DNA of 64,000 nt from Citrus sinensis (Eukaryota; Streptophyta; Magnoliopsida; Sapindales; Rutaceae), in the NCBI RefSeq assembly GCF_022201045.2, contig NC_068561.1, positions 17,982,501 to 18,046,500 of the forward strand. The letters are read 5' to 3'. The notes under the pieces were generated by a model. It had not been told where the DNA came from. It searched no databases and saw nothing but the letters and a program-made list of their open reading frames with translations. Positions 25,381 through 38,700 of this stretch are shown here, piece after piece. The translations under genes were made by a program, and so were the position numbers. Each line of letters opens with the position of its first letter. The stretch's first letter is position 1.

Positions 25381-26019
25381 TGGTGCGTTGATTTCATGGA
25401 ATGGGAATGAGAATGGGAATAGGAATGAAATTTCAATGTTTACTTGACAAAAATAAATGAGAATGAAAATGTGCTAGAATGTCATTGATGTGTTTACTTG
25501 GCAAAATAAATGAGAATGAGAAATTGGAATGATAATCAATTTACCAAAATACCCATAGTACTAAATAATATAAGTTTCATTAACTAGATACATGTATAAA
25601 TATTATTATAAAAATAATATTAATTAAAAAATTAAATTAATAATAATAAATGATAATAATGATAATATTAATAAAAATAATAATAACAATAATTAATATA
25701 ATAAAGTTAATAAAATTTAATTATAATGACATTTAAAATAGTAAAATAAATAAATTTTGATGATGATAATAATAATAATGAAATTAATATTATTAAATTG
25801 AAGATTAAAATTGAAGAGAATCAAAATTGAAACAAAAATTCAATAATATTCTCCAAAATAACAACATCCTAATACAAATTTCAACTTAAAATCCCCATAT
25901 AGCACCTACAGATATACATTCCAGATAACATCATCCAAAACAAGATATATCTTCAAAATAACATCATCCAAAATATCATGTTAAAAGTTGAAACATATTT
26001 TATCGCATGAAACTATATA

Positions 26020-27058
26020 TCACCACTTAGCAATAAAAGCACATATCCTTTTCTCCATCGAACTGGGCATATTAAAAAACAAACGCAATAGTTCAGGCTT
26101 TGTTGCCAACATGTTAGTAGCTTTCATTTTCTGCACTTCATCCAAGCCATCAATTTTAAGCATCTCATCAAACACCTTAGTTAGTAAATTTGCTACCTCC
26201 TTATCTTGTGTAGAAAGAACATTAATCAAACCATCTAATTTGGGTATCATCCCAGCCACTGACTCAGCCATTACCTTAACACTTGAGTACATACCACTAG
26301 TATTACTATATTTGTTTTTATCTTTTCTTGGACTTATTTGCTGAACTATTATGAGCATTTTCAGCTTGAGAGTGTGCACTCTTGTTTGCTAAAGATATAT
26401 CATCACCAAAATAATTTATTGAAACCTCATTAGTTGAGTCATTTCCTAAATTTACATTCAAATTGTCCTCTTGACGTACCTCTTCTTTATCATCATCGGC
26501 ATTCCCCGCATTAGTTCCAGTAGCACGATCACAACCATAAATCTCACTCAAAGTGTAATAATATGGAAATGGTTTGTTAAACAAACCACTTGCGACTGGT
26601 CTCTTCTGTAATAGAAACAAAATATTAATCCAACATGATAATAATTGTCACACATAATTCAAAAAATCGAAAACAGATAATAATTCTAATATAGTCTTAA
26701 ATAGAACAAATATTAATACCTTGACATAATCTTCAAAAACAAATTTGTCGCAAATAAGCTTCATTGCTTCATTGTCCCAACCAAAGCCACTGAGACATAG
26801 CATATCGTGCTAAACACTCCATTTAGTTTTCAAAGTCTTTACTCGAGATCTTATGTGGGGATTTCCTTTCAAACCGCAACCTGGCAACTTTTCCTCTAAA
26901 ATAGCTTTCAATTTTTGCAAATAGCCATTTTTTAATCCACAATCTGTATTCCACAAAGGACTTTGACTTAATTCCAATAATGAATCAACCAAGGTCGCAT
27001 CTTCAACTTCGGTCCAGAAATACTTGTTTAGCCCTCTATCTCTTGGAGAAAAACTCAT
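26020..27058 (-). pseudogene. Harbinger ORF1, Myb/SANT-like DNA-binding protein, broken
   Basis: Exon 1 (27058 to about 26720) codes for a trihelix Myb/SANT-like domain (NKYFWTEVEDATLVDSLLEL, then SRVKTLKTKW, then LSGFGWDNEAMKL). Exon 2 (from about 26605) continues with KRPVASGLFNKPFPYYYTLS, the conserved segment after the domain, then an acidic linker and a C-terminal helical block (MAESVAGMIPKLDGLINVL to SMEKRICAFIAKW). In PIF/Harbinger elements this protein binds the ends and helps bring the transposase into the nucleus. It is broken by an in-frame stop just after KTKWSV and by a frame change near 26344, after KSKKR. The splice sites look intact. Confidence 0.85.
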
Positions 27059-27278
27059 TCTATATCATTAACAAACAATTTCATGTACAAATTTAAATAA
27101 TTTTAACACAACCAAATATAAACCAATCAAATTAAAAGGGATTACGTCAAAGTCATGAAATACAATAAAAAAGAAAGGCATTACATCTCAGTCGCTATAA
27201 TGTCAAACAACAATATAAAAAAAAAAACCACAATGTCAAATAACAAGACAAAACAAACAATAATACAAATAAATCACT

Positions 27279-28500
27279 TCATGCTTTTCTACTGGCATTC
27301 CATGTGTTCCACATCTCTTGTGCCAAATTTTCTCTGCAAGTAGTCCATTCATCAAGCTGTTCATCATCAAAGTACATTTTCATATTATCATAAGTCATTT
27401 CCCTTCTTATGAAATTATGTAACATACAATAAACATATATTATGTGTCGTGTTTTAATATCATAGAATGAAAGACTCTTTAAAACAACCAATCTCTTTTT
27501 TAATAACCCAAAACATCTTTCGATGACATTGCGAGCACTCAAATGCCTCATATTGAAGAACTCTGCAGGCGTAGTAGGTTGGTGTCCGTCATGATAATCA
27601 CTCAAATGGAAAAGTTGACCTCTAAATGGTGCAAGAAAACTATTTCCATTTGTGTAGCCAGTATCAACTAAGTAATAATGACCTATTAAGACAAATAAAC
27701 TACATAATATAAAAATTTAATCAAAAAATTATGCATCAGGAAACGTTGTTTTGAAATATGTAGTTACCACGTGGAACCTTTAAAATCATTTCTTCTCGTC
27801 AATGTATCTCTTAATACACGCATATCATGAGTTGAATATTCACATCCGGGTAAGACATAAATAAATTGCATATCTTGGGAACAAACACCCAAAACATTAG
27901 TTACAATTTCATTTTTCCTAGTTTTATATTTCAGTTTATCGACTCCGAAACATGAACTTTAATATAAGTACCATCCAATGCTCCCAAACAATTCTACAAA
28001 ATAAAATTAAAATTTTTTAACAACCTTGACATTGTGTTTCAATTATTTAAACGCACCTTAAACCATTTCCATTTTGGGTCCATTGAATCCTCCATCACTG
28101 GTTCGAGTGTTTTCCAAAAATTCTTTTGACATCTAATCATTGCTTTCAGACACTTATGAAAACATTGACTAACTGTTCGTCCCGATTTTGTAAAATTAAA
28201 ACCAATTACCCATTTCTATTACCAATCAAACCCCCTCTCCTCATGAAGCATGTTGCATAATTTTGTAAATGTTTGCCTATCCATCCTTAATTGTGACAAA
28301 CATTTCACATTGTTATCAAAAATCAAATCATACAAAAAGCTCATTCTAGTCCAAAGTCTATTGATCGATATAGGTCTTCTCACTCTCTGTTCATTAATTA
28401 AAGTAAGGTGGGCACACATTGCAATACACATAGCCAATATCATTTGTGACATCATAACCACAATTTGTATGACTACCAAGACTCTCTTCTTTCTTGCCAA
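27279..28500 (-). pseudogene. Harbinger DDE transposase (HARBI1/ALP1-like), broken
   Basis: The N-terminal part (28500-28219) has the usual RRPISINRLWTRMSFLYDLI and CLSQLRMDRQTFTKLCNML blocks. The catalytic domain is readable in pieces: first Asp in GALDGTYIKVHV, second in YSTHDMRVLRD, Glu in NVIERCFGLLKKRL, followed by IYVYCMLHNFIRRE. Two short introns keep good splice sites (after WKWFK, and between KVPRG and HYYLVDTGYTN). Damage: a stretch of about 30 codons usually found after ERGFDW is missing and leaves stop codons, and one base is lost near 27950 after KVHVSES. The three acidic residues themselves are intact. Confidence 0.88.
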
Positions 28501-29411
28501 CTGACGAGTTATTCTTATATCTCAACATAACATAAAAAACTAATTACTATATAAAGCTTGAAACCAAGAATAGTTCTCATAAAAACAAAAATAAATATAT
28601 AGTTCAAAATAAAAAGCTTTGGAAAGCAAAATACATAATATCTGCAGTAAAATAACATTTCCAAAATCATAAAACAAAAAGCAAATTCTAAGGTAATAAC
28701 GATAATATCAATTAAATATGTCAGAAAATTCATGAAAATTTACAGAGCTATTGTGAACAGGTGTGGCATTACTCATAAAAATCAACACAAGTGATGAGCA
28801 TTTTCGATAACTGACTTTTAACCAAAACCAGAAAACTATCCAACAACAACTAAAATAAAGATCCACAACTTTGAAAATTCACAAAATATTCATTAGGACT
28901 CAAAAAATTCATTTCTCTTTTTTAATGACAGAAGACATTCCCAGTAAAGATGTACATAAAATTCAGAATTTATAGAGTTTAGCCTCCCTCTTACATAAGT
29001 AAAGCGAACCAAAAACAAGTAAAAAGACCTCAAGCAAACTTGTTCCAAAATCAAAAGAATTCTTAGTAGCATTATCCCTCATCAAGCAATGATGTACATT
29101 GACTTAAACAATTAATCCATAAGCTTTGCGATGCTATCAAGGCATTGCAACTCACATCCACTTAAACTTATCTTCTTTTGCCTTCCTAATAGTAATATTT
29201 GTTACTATATTTTAAAATTGGAGCAATGAATAGCCTCAAAATAATTTATTTCTCATTACCCACTTCAACTTTTACAATTTACTATTTCAATCCTCACTAA
29301 TAAGTCATGCCCACTAATATTTATTAATACCCAGATGAAATTGAATAAAACCCATATCATACCAAAAAAAATAATAAAGAAAAGTATTATAAAAATGAAA
29401 AGCCATAACGC

Positions 29412-29415
<4 letters not shown>

Positions 29416-29474
<59 letters not shown>
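29416..29474. repeat. (AG)n microsatellite
   Basis: About 29 uninterrupted AG units inside the Harbinger element, upstream of its transposase. The ORFs on both strands here (SLSLSL and ERERER) are products of the repeat. Confidence 0.95.
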
Positions 29475-29477
<3 letters not shown>

Positions 29478-30209
29478 CAGAGAAGCTAAAGAGCGAAGCT
29501 TTGCAGAGAAAGTTGACCAGCGAAGGACTGTCAAAACAACGATTAGTGGTGTTGCATGCGAAATTAAACTAAATTAAATAGCACACTCTCAATCTACTTT
29601 GATGCAATCGTAAAAGGGACAGAACACTAAGAGAGCAACAATGAAACTGAATAATAATAATTTTTTTTGGATAAAAAATTATCACACAAACGAAACTGAG
29701 AAGCAAAACAACATGAAACACAGAGAACTTGAAGCATAAAGAGAGTCGAAACAAAAATTAAGTAAAATAAAACAAACCTTTCAATTGGCTGAGACGGAAG
29801 TACGTCAAGAGCAAATCGACAACGTGGAGGCAACGAGGATAGGTGGCACTGGAGATACGAGCAGAACGACGACAAACGGCTAATTCATGACGGCTTGTTT
29901 TGTGAAGTTTGTTGATGGTCTGGTTTCAAGGGCCTTGCGATTTGATAATAGAACTCATGTAAGTGGCTTCATTCAAGCATGTGATTTGAATGAAGATAAT
30001 TCGGAAAATATGAAAAAATTATAAGGATGCAAAAGTCAATTTAGGAAATAGGAAACTTCATTCCCAACCTCCCATGAAAATGAGATTTTCATTCCTTATT
30101 CCCAAATTGTGTGGAACCCACACATTTTATTCTCATTCCCAAATTACATTTTTCCAAGTAAACTTGGTTTCATTTTCATTTCCTAAAGTCTTAAGTAAAC
30201 ACACCATTA

Positions 30210-31253
30210 ATGTTTAATGCATATGTTTGCTCTCAATTGTTTGTTCTTTCTATTTATTTAATTAGTGGAGAAAATGTCCGTTTCATCCTTCAAATACTGT
30301 ATTGATTTGAAAAAAGAAATAGATTACAAAATTTTGACAAAAATATTAAAATATCAAGATAGTTATCAATCAACTTATTTTTTGTCGAGACATTTTAATC
30401 TTATATTTTTTTATCAAAATTTTATAATCTAATCTCTTTTGTTAAAATAGTAATTTTAAAAAAAATATCCGTAGAGTGAGAGAAATTAAATAATAATAAT
30501 AATAATTTTTTTCTCGTTTATTAAAAGAAATCTAACAAATATTACATGAGGACCAGCAATTACTTCTTGTACCATATCGAAACACCAATGCCAAAGCTAC
30601 ACTGGACCCCACAACTTATAACTTTTGTTGTTTACGTGTCGCCAAAGCATTGCATTACAAGGTTCACACTTCGAACGTCTCAACGCATTTCGCCGACGTT
30701 AGCTCTATCTGTAATGTAGCGGGGTCCTCTATTCCAATAAAATTTAGTCTTGAGTAAATTTTTTTTTAGTGGAGTGGAGTGTTCATTAAAAAATTTTAAT
30801 TATTTAATTATCAATATAATTTTTATTAACGGATAAATTTTTTTAAATTATATTATCAAATAAATAAAATAAAAATATAACATAAATAGCAGATATTTTA
30901 AGTAATTCAATTTTTAAAAAAAATTCTCTAAATTCTCTAACCTCTATTTTTGTTAACAGAAATAAAATACCTTATTTAGTCTACAAAAATTCCATCCAAA
31001 ATAAAATCTAATAATAACAAGTTTTTTTTTTTTTAAAAAAAAAAGATTAAATGAGCACGCTTGACACAGTTAGATAAACTATATCAAACACAAACAGTGA
31101 CTTAGCTAGTCCAAAAGTTAAGCTTAGTCATAAAAATGCCAACTTTTTAAAACCCTAAACGTAAGCTAGCTCTTATTCCCTCTCGATTGCTTCGCCAGTA
31201 GTCTGAATTTGTAATCCCATTTTCTTTTGTTCTCTCTAGACGAAGGAAGCGAT
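30210..31253. other. Intergenic region and FAX3 promoter
   Basis: AT-rich DNA with poly-T/poly-A tracts; the last ~150 bases before 31254 are less AT-rich and likely contain the promoter and 5' UTR of the following gene. No ORF of interest. Confidence 0.45.
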
Positions 31254-33531
31254 ATGAGTGTCTCAATTGAATTATTGTCAACCAAGAACCCTAACCCGAA
31301 CCCCAGACTTAGCTTTGGTTCTGAGGCGTTGTATGGCTCACCTTGTATGCGGGTCCCGTCTCGCGGTCAACGAGTCTCGATTGCTCCACGTGTCAGAGTT
31401 GCCGCGAAAGGGATTGGAGTCGGATTTCAGTTGCCAGAACGACGGAGGTCGTCGTTTTATCGATCCACTGTCGTTTTCTCAGCTTCCCACGAGGAATCGG
31501 TAAGCTTTCTATTTTCTGTTATTTTCTTCTTAGCACTTGTTAGTACCTTAGCGTGGGGAATTTGGCGCTGCTAAATTGATAATTCAATAAAAATATCTCC
31601 TTTTATTTATTGCGTGCGATTAACGTGATTGATAATTGCTGATTTCTGTGAAGAGAATAGTACACATGAATGTTAATTTTTTAACATAATGAAGCTGCAT
31701 TTTTAACCAGTCTACCTTTTTTTGGGAAAACTTGGCAATTGAATTGGGTTTGTTTTTTTGTTTTTGGTTCGTCCCATTTGATGAGGCATTTAGGAAAGCA
31801 AAAAGTTCCATGTAGGAACAGTTTGTTATGACCTCCTACAGAACTGTTGTCTCGCCGCTAATTGAGAAGAGTTTGTTACTCATTGCAAAATTTACTACTA
31901 TTATTCTATGGAGCCTCAGTTTTTTCGTGTTCACGCCTTTCTTAGGGGAGTTCCCAGGATTTATCTTGCTGCTATGCAATAATAGTGTCCTGCTTCCTTA
32001 ATTTTCATGTAGAAGTCTTCAGAGGAGAGCAGTGAAATCAAGGCATCTGCTAAAGAATCAGAAGAAGCATGGAAACAGACTCTTGCTGCTTTCAGAGAAC
32101 AAGCAATAAAGATGCAGAGTGTGTCACAAGAAGCATATGAGATATACTCTAAGAGAGCTACTGCCATCTTGAAAGAAACTGCAGAGCAGTTGAAAATTGA
32201 AGCAGAGAAGGCAAGGAAGGATCTGACTGTTGTAGCAAAGGAACTCAGTGAAGATGGTAAAAAATATCTGACAGAGGCTACAGAGAATAACCCTGAAGTG
32301 AAGGAGATTGTGGAAACTTTTACATTACCAACTGATGATGTGAAAGAATTTTCTACACTCCGTGACTTTTACCTTGGAATACCATATGGTACTTTTAGTA
32401 TATGACAGCGTTTAACTGGATGATTTACAATGCATTTCCGCCCATTGACCTTTCTTGTACATGTTATGATAGTTCTTATTTGTTGCAGGCTTGCTTCTTA
32501 CTCTTGGTGGCTTCATTTCTTTCATGGTAACGGGCAGCATACCTGCCATCAGGTTCGGTGTTATTCTGGGGGGTACACTTTTGGCTTTAAGCATAGCAAG
32601 TTTGCGGTCACATAAGAAAGGGAAAACATCTCCTGTAGCCTTGAAAGGACAAGCAGGTCAGCGCTTGGTTTATTTTACAATTGAGATAACAAAAAAATAT
32701 TAATAAAACAGCTAGTAAATCACTGTATTTTGGACTCATTGCACTGTTGTTAGTTCATTCTCTGTGGCAAAAGATGGAATTCATTTTTTCTTTGGAACTC
32801 TTAAATCCACTATGACGTGCTGAGTCATGCTAAGTTTTATTAACCTCTCAATAAAGAGCGCACTTCTTTAAGAATGAGTAGCTTTTTATCATTGTATTCC
32901 TCTTGGGGTAGGCTGTCTACACTATTGTCATAATGACTTACTCTTTAATTTATCTTTACATAATGTATAGTGATTGCACTGTGGGATCAGGTTTACCATT
33001 TGTTTTGAAGTTGGAGCAAGAAATTGAAATGGAAACTTTCATTTGTTATAATGGTATTATCTGACTCATTTATTTTTATTTTAATGGGATTATATCATAT
33101 TGATATGCAGCAATAGCAACTATAATATTCTTAAGGGAGATACGCTGCTTGTTTCAGGTAAAGATTTTTCTCAGAAGTTTCATTTTGTTTATAAATGCTT
33201 AATGCACCTATTAAATACCTGACTATTAATTTGTTTCTTTATTTTGACACATTTCAGAGCTTAATGTTTCCAAATCTTTTGATAGCCATTGTCAGGTTTG
33301 GAAGCTTTTTAATCTTACCCTTTTATGTTGTTACACTTCTATAGCATACCTTGAAAGATAACATCAGTCTTGGACTATCAATTTGACTTTAGTTTATACT
33401 AACTTTTATTCGGTTTGTTTGACTTTGCTTCCTTGTGTAGTGGTGCAATGGTAGCATTCTATTTCTATAGAATCACAGTTGAGAATAAGTGGAGAAAAGG
33501 GTCAGATATGGAATATGGCACTGAAAATTGA
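31254..33531 (+). CDS. FAX3: FATTY ACID EXPORT 3-like plastid membrane protein (6 exons)
   Basis: FAX proteins belong to the TMEM14 (Tmemb_14) family and move free fatty acids out across the plastid envelope; FAX3 is reported in the inner envelope. Exons 31254-31499, 32013-32388, 32489-32656, 33111-33157, 33258-33295 and 33441-33531 give 321 residues, all junctions in frame. Residues 1 to about 80 are Ser/Arg-rich, fitting a transit peptide. Exon 2 codes for a long charged amphipathic helix (EAWKQTLAAFREQAIKMQSV, AEQLKIEAEKARKDLTVVAK), the N-terminal extension typical of FAX3 rather than FAX1/FAX2. The TMEM14 core follows: GLLLTLGGFISFMVTGSIPA, IRFGVILGGTLLALSIASLR, AIATIIFLREIRCLFQSLMF and FPNLLIAIVSGAMVAFYFYR, four hydrophobic segments with the usual glycines. 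The C-terminal tail is short. The FAX3 assignment rests on this architecture. Confidence 0.9.
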
Positions 33532-34532
33532 TCCCTTTGGTCAAGGTTAGTTTGTTTGGCTCTTCAGAATTATTAATTTTGAGGTACTCTCTTACAGACA
33601 AATGTCAATCAGTCTGTTTCTTTTTAATAACAGCCTCTTATTCTCGTTATTTTAATGAACTATGTGATAATGACTAATAAGAGATTCAGATTCCATATCT
33701 TTGTTGCAGAAATAAAAGGAATATGCTCTTAAGTTCCATATGGAATTTCTAGAGTACTTCATATCTTGTGACAAAGTGGATTTTCAAAAGATATCTGAAG
33801 CAAAAACATGATGACTACACGTTGTAGTTTTACTTTGCACTGTTGTAAAATTCCAGCTTGACGACAGGAATAAGGAACTAGTGAGCTTGTTCTGGATTCT
33901 GGTTTGATTTGATCAGGGATTACAAGGATTCAAGAGTTTTCAGTAGTAGTAATTTTTTTCCCGCCTTTTTGCAGACAGTTTATGCTTGTGATTGTAAGAA
34001 TTCCCGTAATCAATATCAATATGGCCTGTTACTGTGAATTGTATGTAAAGGACCACCCTTTAATGAAGTGGGGCATGCGCACAGAGCTGGATGAAGCGCT
34101 ATCCACAAATGACCCCCAGCAGTAAACAATGAACCGATATGAAAGAAGAGAAAAGCGTCATAAAGCGGACTGAAGAAAGAGCAAGTTGTTTCAGCTGGCC
34201 TTTTAAAAGTTCATCAAAATTATTTTAAAAAATATGTTTTTTATAAGTACTTTTAACTTCTTGACTTATATCCGAAATGTCTCTTTCAACAATAAATTTT
34301 TGACGAAACCACGGAGACTGTTTAAAAAGTAAATTTTAAAAAATCAACACAAATTTTTAGTAAGTTCTTATTATTTTTGTCAAAATAAATTTTTTTTTTA
34401 ATTTTTTTTTCAAAACTCATTTCCCTCATATAATAATAAAGATTAAGGGTTATCTTTTGTTGATGCTTTAGATATAAATTATGCTTTTGTTAACTAAGTA
34501 AAAATTTTTTAGTTTGAAAGATAAACAAAGGT
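33532..34532. other. 3' flank of FAX3 and intergenic DNA
   Basis: Contains the FAX3 3' UTR and spacer. I see no ORF with coding character and no repeat beyond homopolymer tracts. Confidence 0.4.
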
Positions 34533-35253
34533 AAAAATAATTTCTGCACTATTTTTATTTTATCATGAACCACTTTAAAATTTTGACATATTTTTTGTAC
34601 CACCTTTATTTTTAAGTATATATCAATAAAGTACTTTGACCCTAAAAATGAACAATTTTACCCCTAAATAAATTTAAAAAATTATTTTATTTTACGAAAT
34701 TTTAAAAAATAAAAAAAAATTACAATTACAAAAATATCTGTAAATTTAATATAATAAATAAATCTCCTATCTAATATGTTAATTTTTATAATTATAATTT
34801 TATTTAAAAATTATCATATTAATTTTTTGTTATTTCATTTAATTTGTACAGAGAAGTTTCTCAATAGTAATTATGGAAAGTTTACAATAATTACAAATAG
34901 TTTTTCTCTTCATATTAATTTTCGTAAACTTTCCTATACTTAATTTAATTACAAAAAATTATAATTACAAGATGTTAATTTTTATAGCTATATTTTCATT
35001 TAGAAATTACCATCTTAAATTTTTAGATTTATTTTATTAAATTTAGGATATTCTCATAATTAAATTTTTTATTTTATAAAATAAAATAATTTTTTAATTT
35101 ATTTAAGAATAAAGTAAGTATTTTTAGTATTAAAATTATTAATTAATATAAGTTTAAAAATAAAAGTGATGCAAATAATATATCAAACTTTTGTGATGGT
35201 TAAATATACATATGATAATATGATATAATAACAATAGTGCAAAGATAATTTCA
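34533..35253. mobile_element. Hairpin-like MITE, about 720 bp
   Basis: The left ~95 bases (TTTCTGCACTATTTTTATT, then TTTGTACCACCTTTATTTTT) are matched in inverted orientation at the right end (complement CTTTGCACTATTGTTATTAT, then TTTGCATCACTTTTATTTTT). The match continues inward at lower identity, for example TAAATAAATTTAAAAAATTA against its diverged inverted partner near 35085-35110, so most of the element could fold on itself. No target duplication was identified with confidence and there is no coding frame. Family unknown. Confidence 0.7.
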
Positions 35254-35752
35254 AATAAATAAATAAGACACAAGAAATTAAAATTACTTGCTGATAACTC
35301 TCCAAATGATGTCTAAAAGATTTTGCTCAGCGTGCACGGATAAAGAAACTTTTATTACCTTTGCTTATTCATCTGCAGACCCTAAATAACAATAATAATA
35401 AAAACTGCAAACCATTGCCAATTGACGACAGAGGAAAGTTACAAAATGAAGAGTTGAATGACCTCCCAGGCAGCATTACATAATGAGCCATCGAACTGAA
35501 ACTTGGGTAATCATTAAAACTGTTTCCATTCAATGAAAAATTGACTGTGCTGCTGGGCATTTATGTGCGTCGGTTATAATTTAAATAATTTACAAATAAA
35601 CTAACTCCACTCACAGTAAATTGTAACGCTAACCGAGCATATAAGCCAGGTAATAAATTAAACATTACACCACATAGTATCAGTAAGATGTGGATAGAGC
35701 ATTATGTTCTTCTGACATTGTCCCCTTCTTTCTGGGCCGACGGGCCCTGCTC
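35254..35752. other. 3' flank of the vacuolar sorting receptor gene
   Basis: Presumed 3' UTR of the minus-strand gene that ends at 35753, plus spacer. No other feature. Confidence 0.4.
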
Positions 35753-38700
35753 TTAAACATCACCGTGGGAAGCATGCTGAACCTCTGCTTGACTATCCAA
35801 TGGCATGTACTGTGCCATGATGGCCCGTATCTCTGAATCCATATATCTCTGTTGAAAATAAGACACAGTAAATGATGAGACTCCTATGGAAACTTGAAAG
35901 TATAATTAACAAACTCATTCCAACATCCAAAAAATAGGACACTCAGAAAACGGTAATAATGTTAGCTGTCCTTCATGTTGCAGTGATTCACAAACATTAA
36001 TATGATCAGTGATCTAGCTAAAATCAACTCCCAGCCTAAACAAATTGTTATTAGTAGCCTGAATTAAGTTTCTCTTAAATCGACCATCTTTAGCAATACT
36101 TCAACTACATCACCCATCAGTGCGCTAGCATTACAATCTTTCTACTTTCACTACTACAGTACGGCCCTAATCATATTGATTGGGACTTGAATGAGGATGG
36201 GCTGACAACTTCAATTTCGATTTGAAAAATGGAACCTGAACTAAATAAAAGAAAGATGTTGGACATTAGTTAAACAATCAGGTCATACCCGGATTCTGTA
36301 CTTGTAAAATGCATATCCTGCAACGCCAGTAGCTGCTAAGCCAAGAATGACCATCCATACAAAGCCCCAGCTAGCCTCCGATCTAACATCTTTGCCTGCA
36401 TTTTTCAAATAAAACAATAATCAATGGCAAGGAAATAAAGGTGGATGGGCAGTAACGGAGTAGCAGTTACATAGAAGCATCATAAACAACAGGTGTTTCA
36501 AGAAAATGTTCACAATGTGGAGAATGAGAAATATATTTTGTCTAGATACTTGGCACCAGGATGTTCTAACCATAGTTTGGTATAGAGAGAGAGAGAGAGA
36601 GAGTTGAGTGCATTAAAATGGGTTCACAGGAAGTCCTAAAGGTTATTTCAGGATTAAAAAGAGAGATCTTCTGTTTGCCAACATTAGGCGTTATTTGTTG
36701 AACAGGTAAATTGAGTACCCAGGGAACTCACTTATGCAGGTGTCATGCTCTTGCATGTACAACAATCCACTGCCACAGCTGCACTCGTAACTGCCCCATG
36801 TATCTTTGCATTTGCACTCTGGGCATTGACATGCCAGCTTCTCTTCGCACTCATCCACATCTGAAACCCCCCCCAAAAAAAAAAAAAAAAAAAATTAAGG
36901 CGAATGAAAAGATAGCTTAAACCAGCATGTTGTAATCTCCCTTTTATCCACAAAAGGCGACGTGCTTCTGGCCGCCAAAAAAAAGGTTCAATCATATTTG
37001 TACAGAGAGCCCACAGTGGTTGGAATCAGTAAACAGCAGAAATTCTCAAAAGGCAACAAAAACTAGTGATTTTTTCTCCAACAGGGCCACTTAACTGTCC
37101 AAGAGCTTGGAGAGTTGAAGAATGGGGGAAAAAAATTATTCCATAAGTTTGCTGTCCCCCTTGAAACGCACACAAATCCGCAAAGAGAAGACTTATTTAA
37201 AACCAGAATGTTGAAATCATTTTCTAGATCTTAATCCAAGAATATTTGTGGAAGTGAACAAAGCAAAAGTACTTTTAAAAGATGGCGGAGGGAGATAAAA
37301 AGAGAGAGAGATGAGAAACAAGGAGAAGAAGAAGAAGAGAAAATGGTAAACAATGTCTCAAATTTTACTATTACATGAAGTGAAACGCCAAAGTAAATTA
37401 TGATGTAAATGGAAAAGCAAACTGCCAGTACCTTCACAGTTGTTGACTCCATCACCCCTAAATCCAGGTGGACACTTGCAACCATGCAAGCTATTCTCCT
37501 GAAGAATCCATTATAAACCCCACAAAAAAAAAAAAATTAGAAAGAACTATTTTTTAACAATTCTTTTGTGGTAGAGCGAGACAAAGATCAACAGTTAAAT
37601 GTTACTTACAACACAAGCAGAAAAAGATTTGCCATCTTGGATTTTCTTCCAACACCCTCCATTATTAATTGAACAGCGTGAAGCTCCTGAAGCTATTCAA
37701 CCAAACAGATACAAGTCATGATTGAAATAGAAAGTTTTTTAGCGTGCGGGAAAACCTAAAAATAGAAGCAGGATGCTGAAAACCATGCTTCAAGTAAAGA
37801 TACATAGATGTAAGCAGCACCCAAAGATTGATATTGGAAATGTATGCATGGTAACTAACTAACTTCCAAACAAAGACAAAATAAGACCCAAAAGCACAAT
37901 GACGAAAAATGCCCACAGTTCCCAAGTCCCATAATCCTACAGATTTTGCTGTTCTGGAAACTAGCATGTGCTTAGGGCTTGATTATAGAAACTAAAAATA
38001 AATGCCAGTGACTCTTACTCCATGCAGAATCATTACCTTCACAATGAGTATAACCATCACCAACAAACTTCACACCTCGTACTATAGGACATTCGCACAC
38101 TCTTCCTCGGAAAGTATCCTATAACAAAATAAACGGGTATAAATTTGGGGAAAAAATGACAAAATGGAGTAAGCATTCAAGATTTAACAGATGATTTTCC
38201 CACAGAAGGTTGAGTACAAAAATACCTTGCATGCTGTTATGTTAGCGGCTTTGTCCTGCCAGCACCCACCATTGTTTTCTAAGCATTCATTAGTTTCAAT
38301 ATCTGCCGAGAACAATCACATCAAAACAATGAATACTGCCTCAATAACAATCTCCAACCAGTAAAACAGTGGTGATCATACAACAAATTGAATGACTAAA
38401 AAATAATAGCATTAACCTTCACTTAAGCATATGGCTGGCTCTGTAGTCTCCTGAAAACCTGCACAAATAGCCTTGAGAACTGCTCCCTTGTCCAACTTAC
38501 CTGAAATCAGAAAAATGGAATTTAAATATTTGCAACATGCAGTCGGATAGCTTAAAGATATATTCAACCCAGCTCTTAGTTCACACCTCTATACTGTCTA
38601 TTGTTAATAACAAGTGTTGGCAGTATAGTAACATCTCCACGGGAGCCTTTTCCAATCTAACCACACATGAAGAAGAGTTGAATAGGATAGACAAATATTA

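Larger units (their letters stand above)
25381..30206. mobile_element. PIF/Harbinger DNA transposon, 4.8 kb, inactive
   Basis: Both ends read TGGTGYGTT inwards and are flanked by TTA (25378-25380 and 30207-30209), the 3 bp target duplication typical of PIF/Harbinger. Subterminal regions on both sides carry clustered GGAATGAGAATG-like motifs in opposite orientation, likely transposase binding sites. The interior has the two genes of the superfamily, both on the minus strand: the DDE transposase (27279-28500) and the Myb/SANT-like ORF1 protein (26020-27058). Both are damaged, so the copy is not autonomous. Much of the coding sequence is still readable, and the terminal motif is short and partly diverged, so the insertion is neither very recent nor ancient. 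Confidence 0.9.

Noticed and set aside
29265-29577. ORFs with SLSLSL or ERERER runs
   Set aside because: They are produced by the (AG)n microsatellite inside the Harbinger element.
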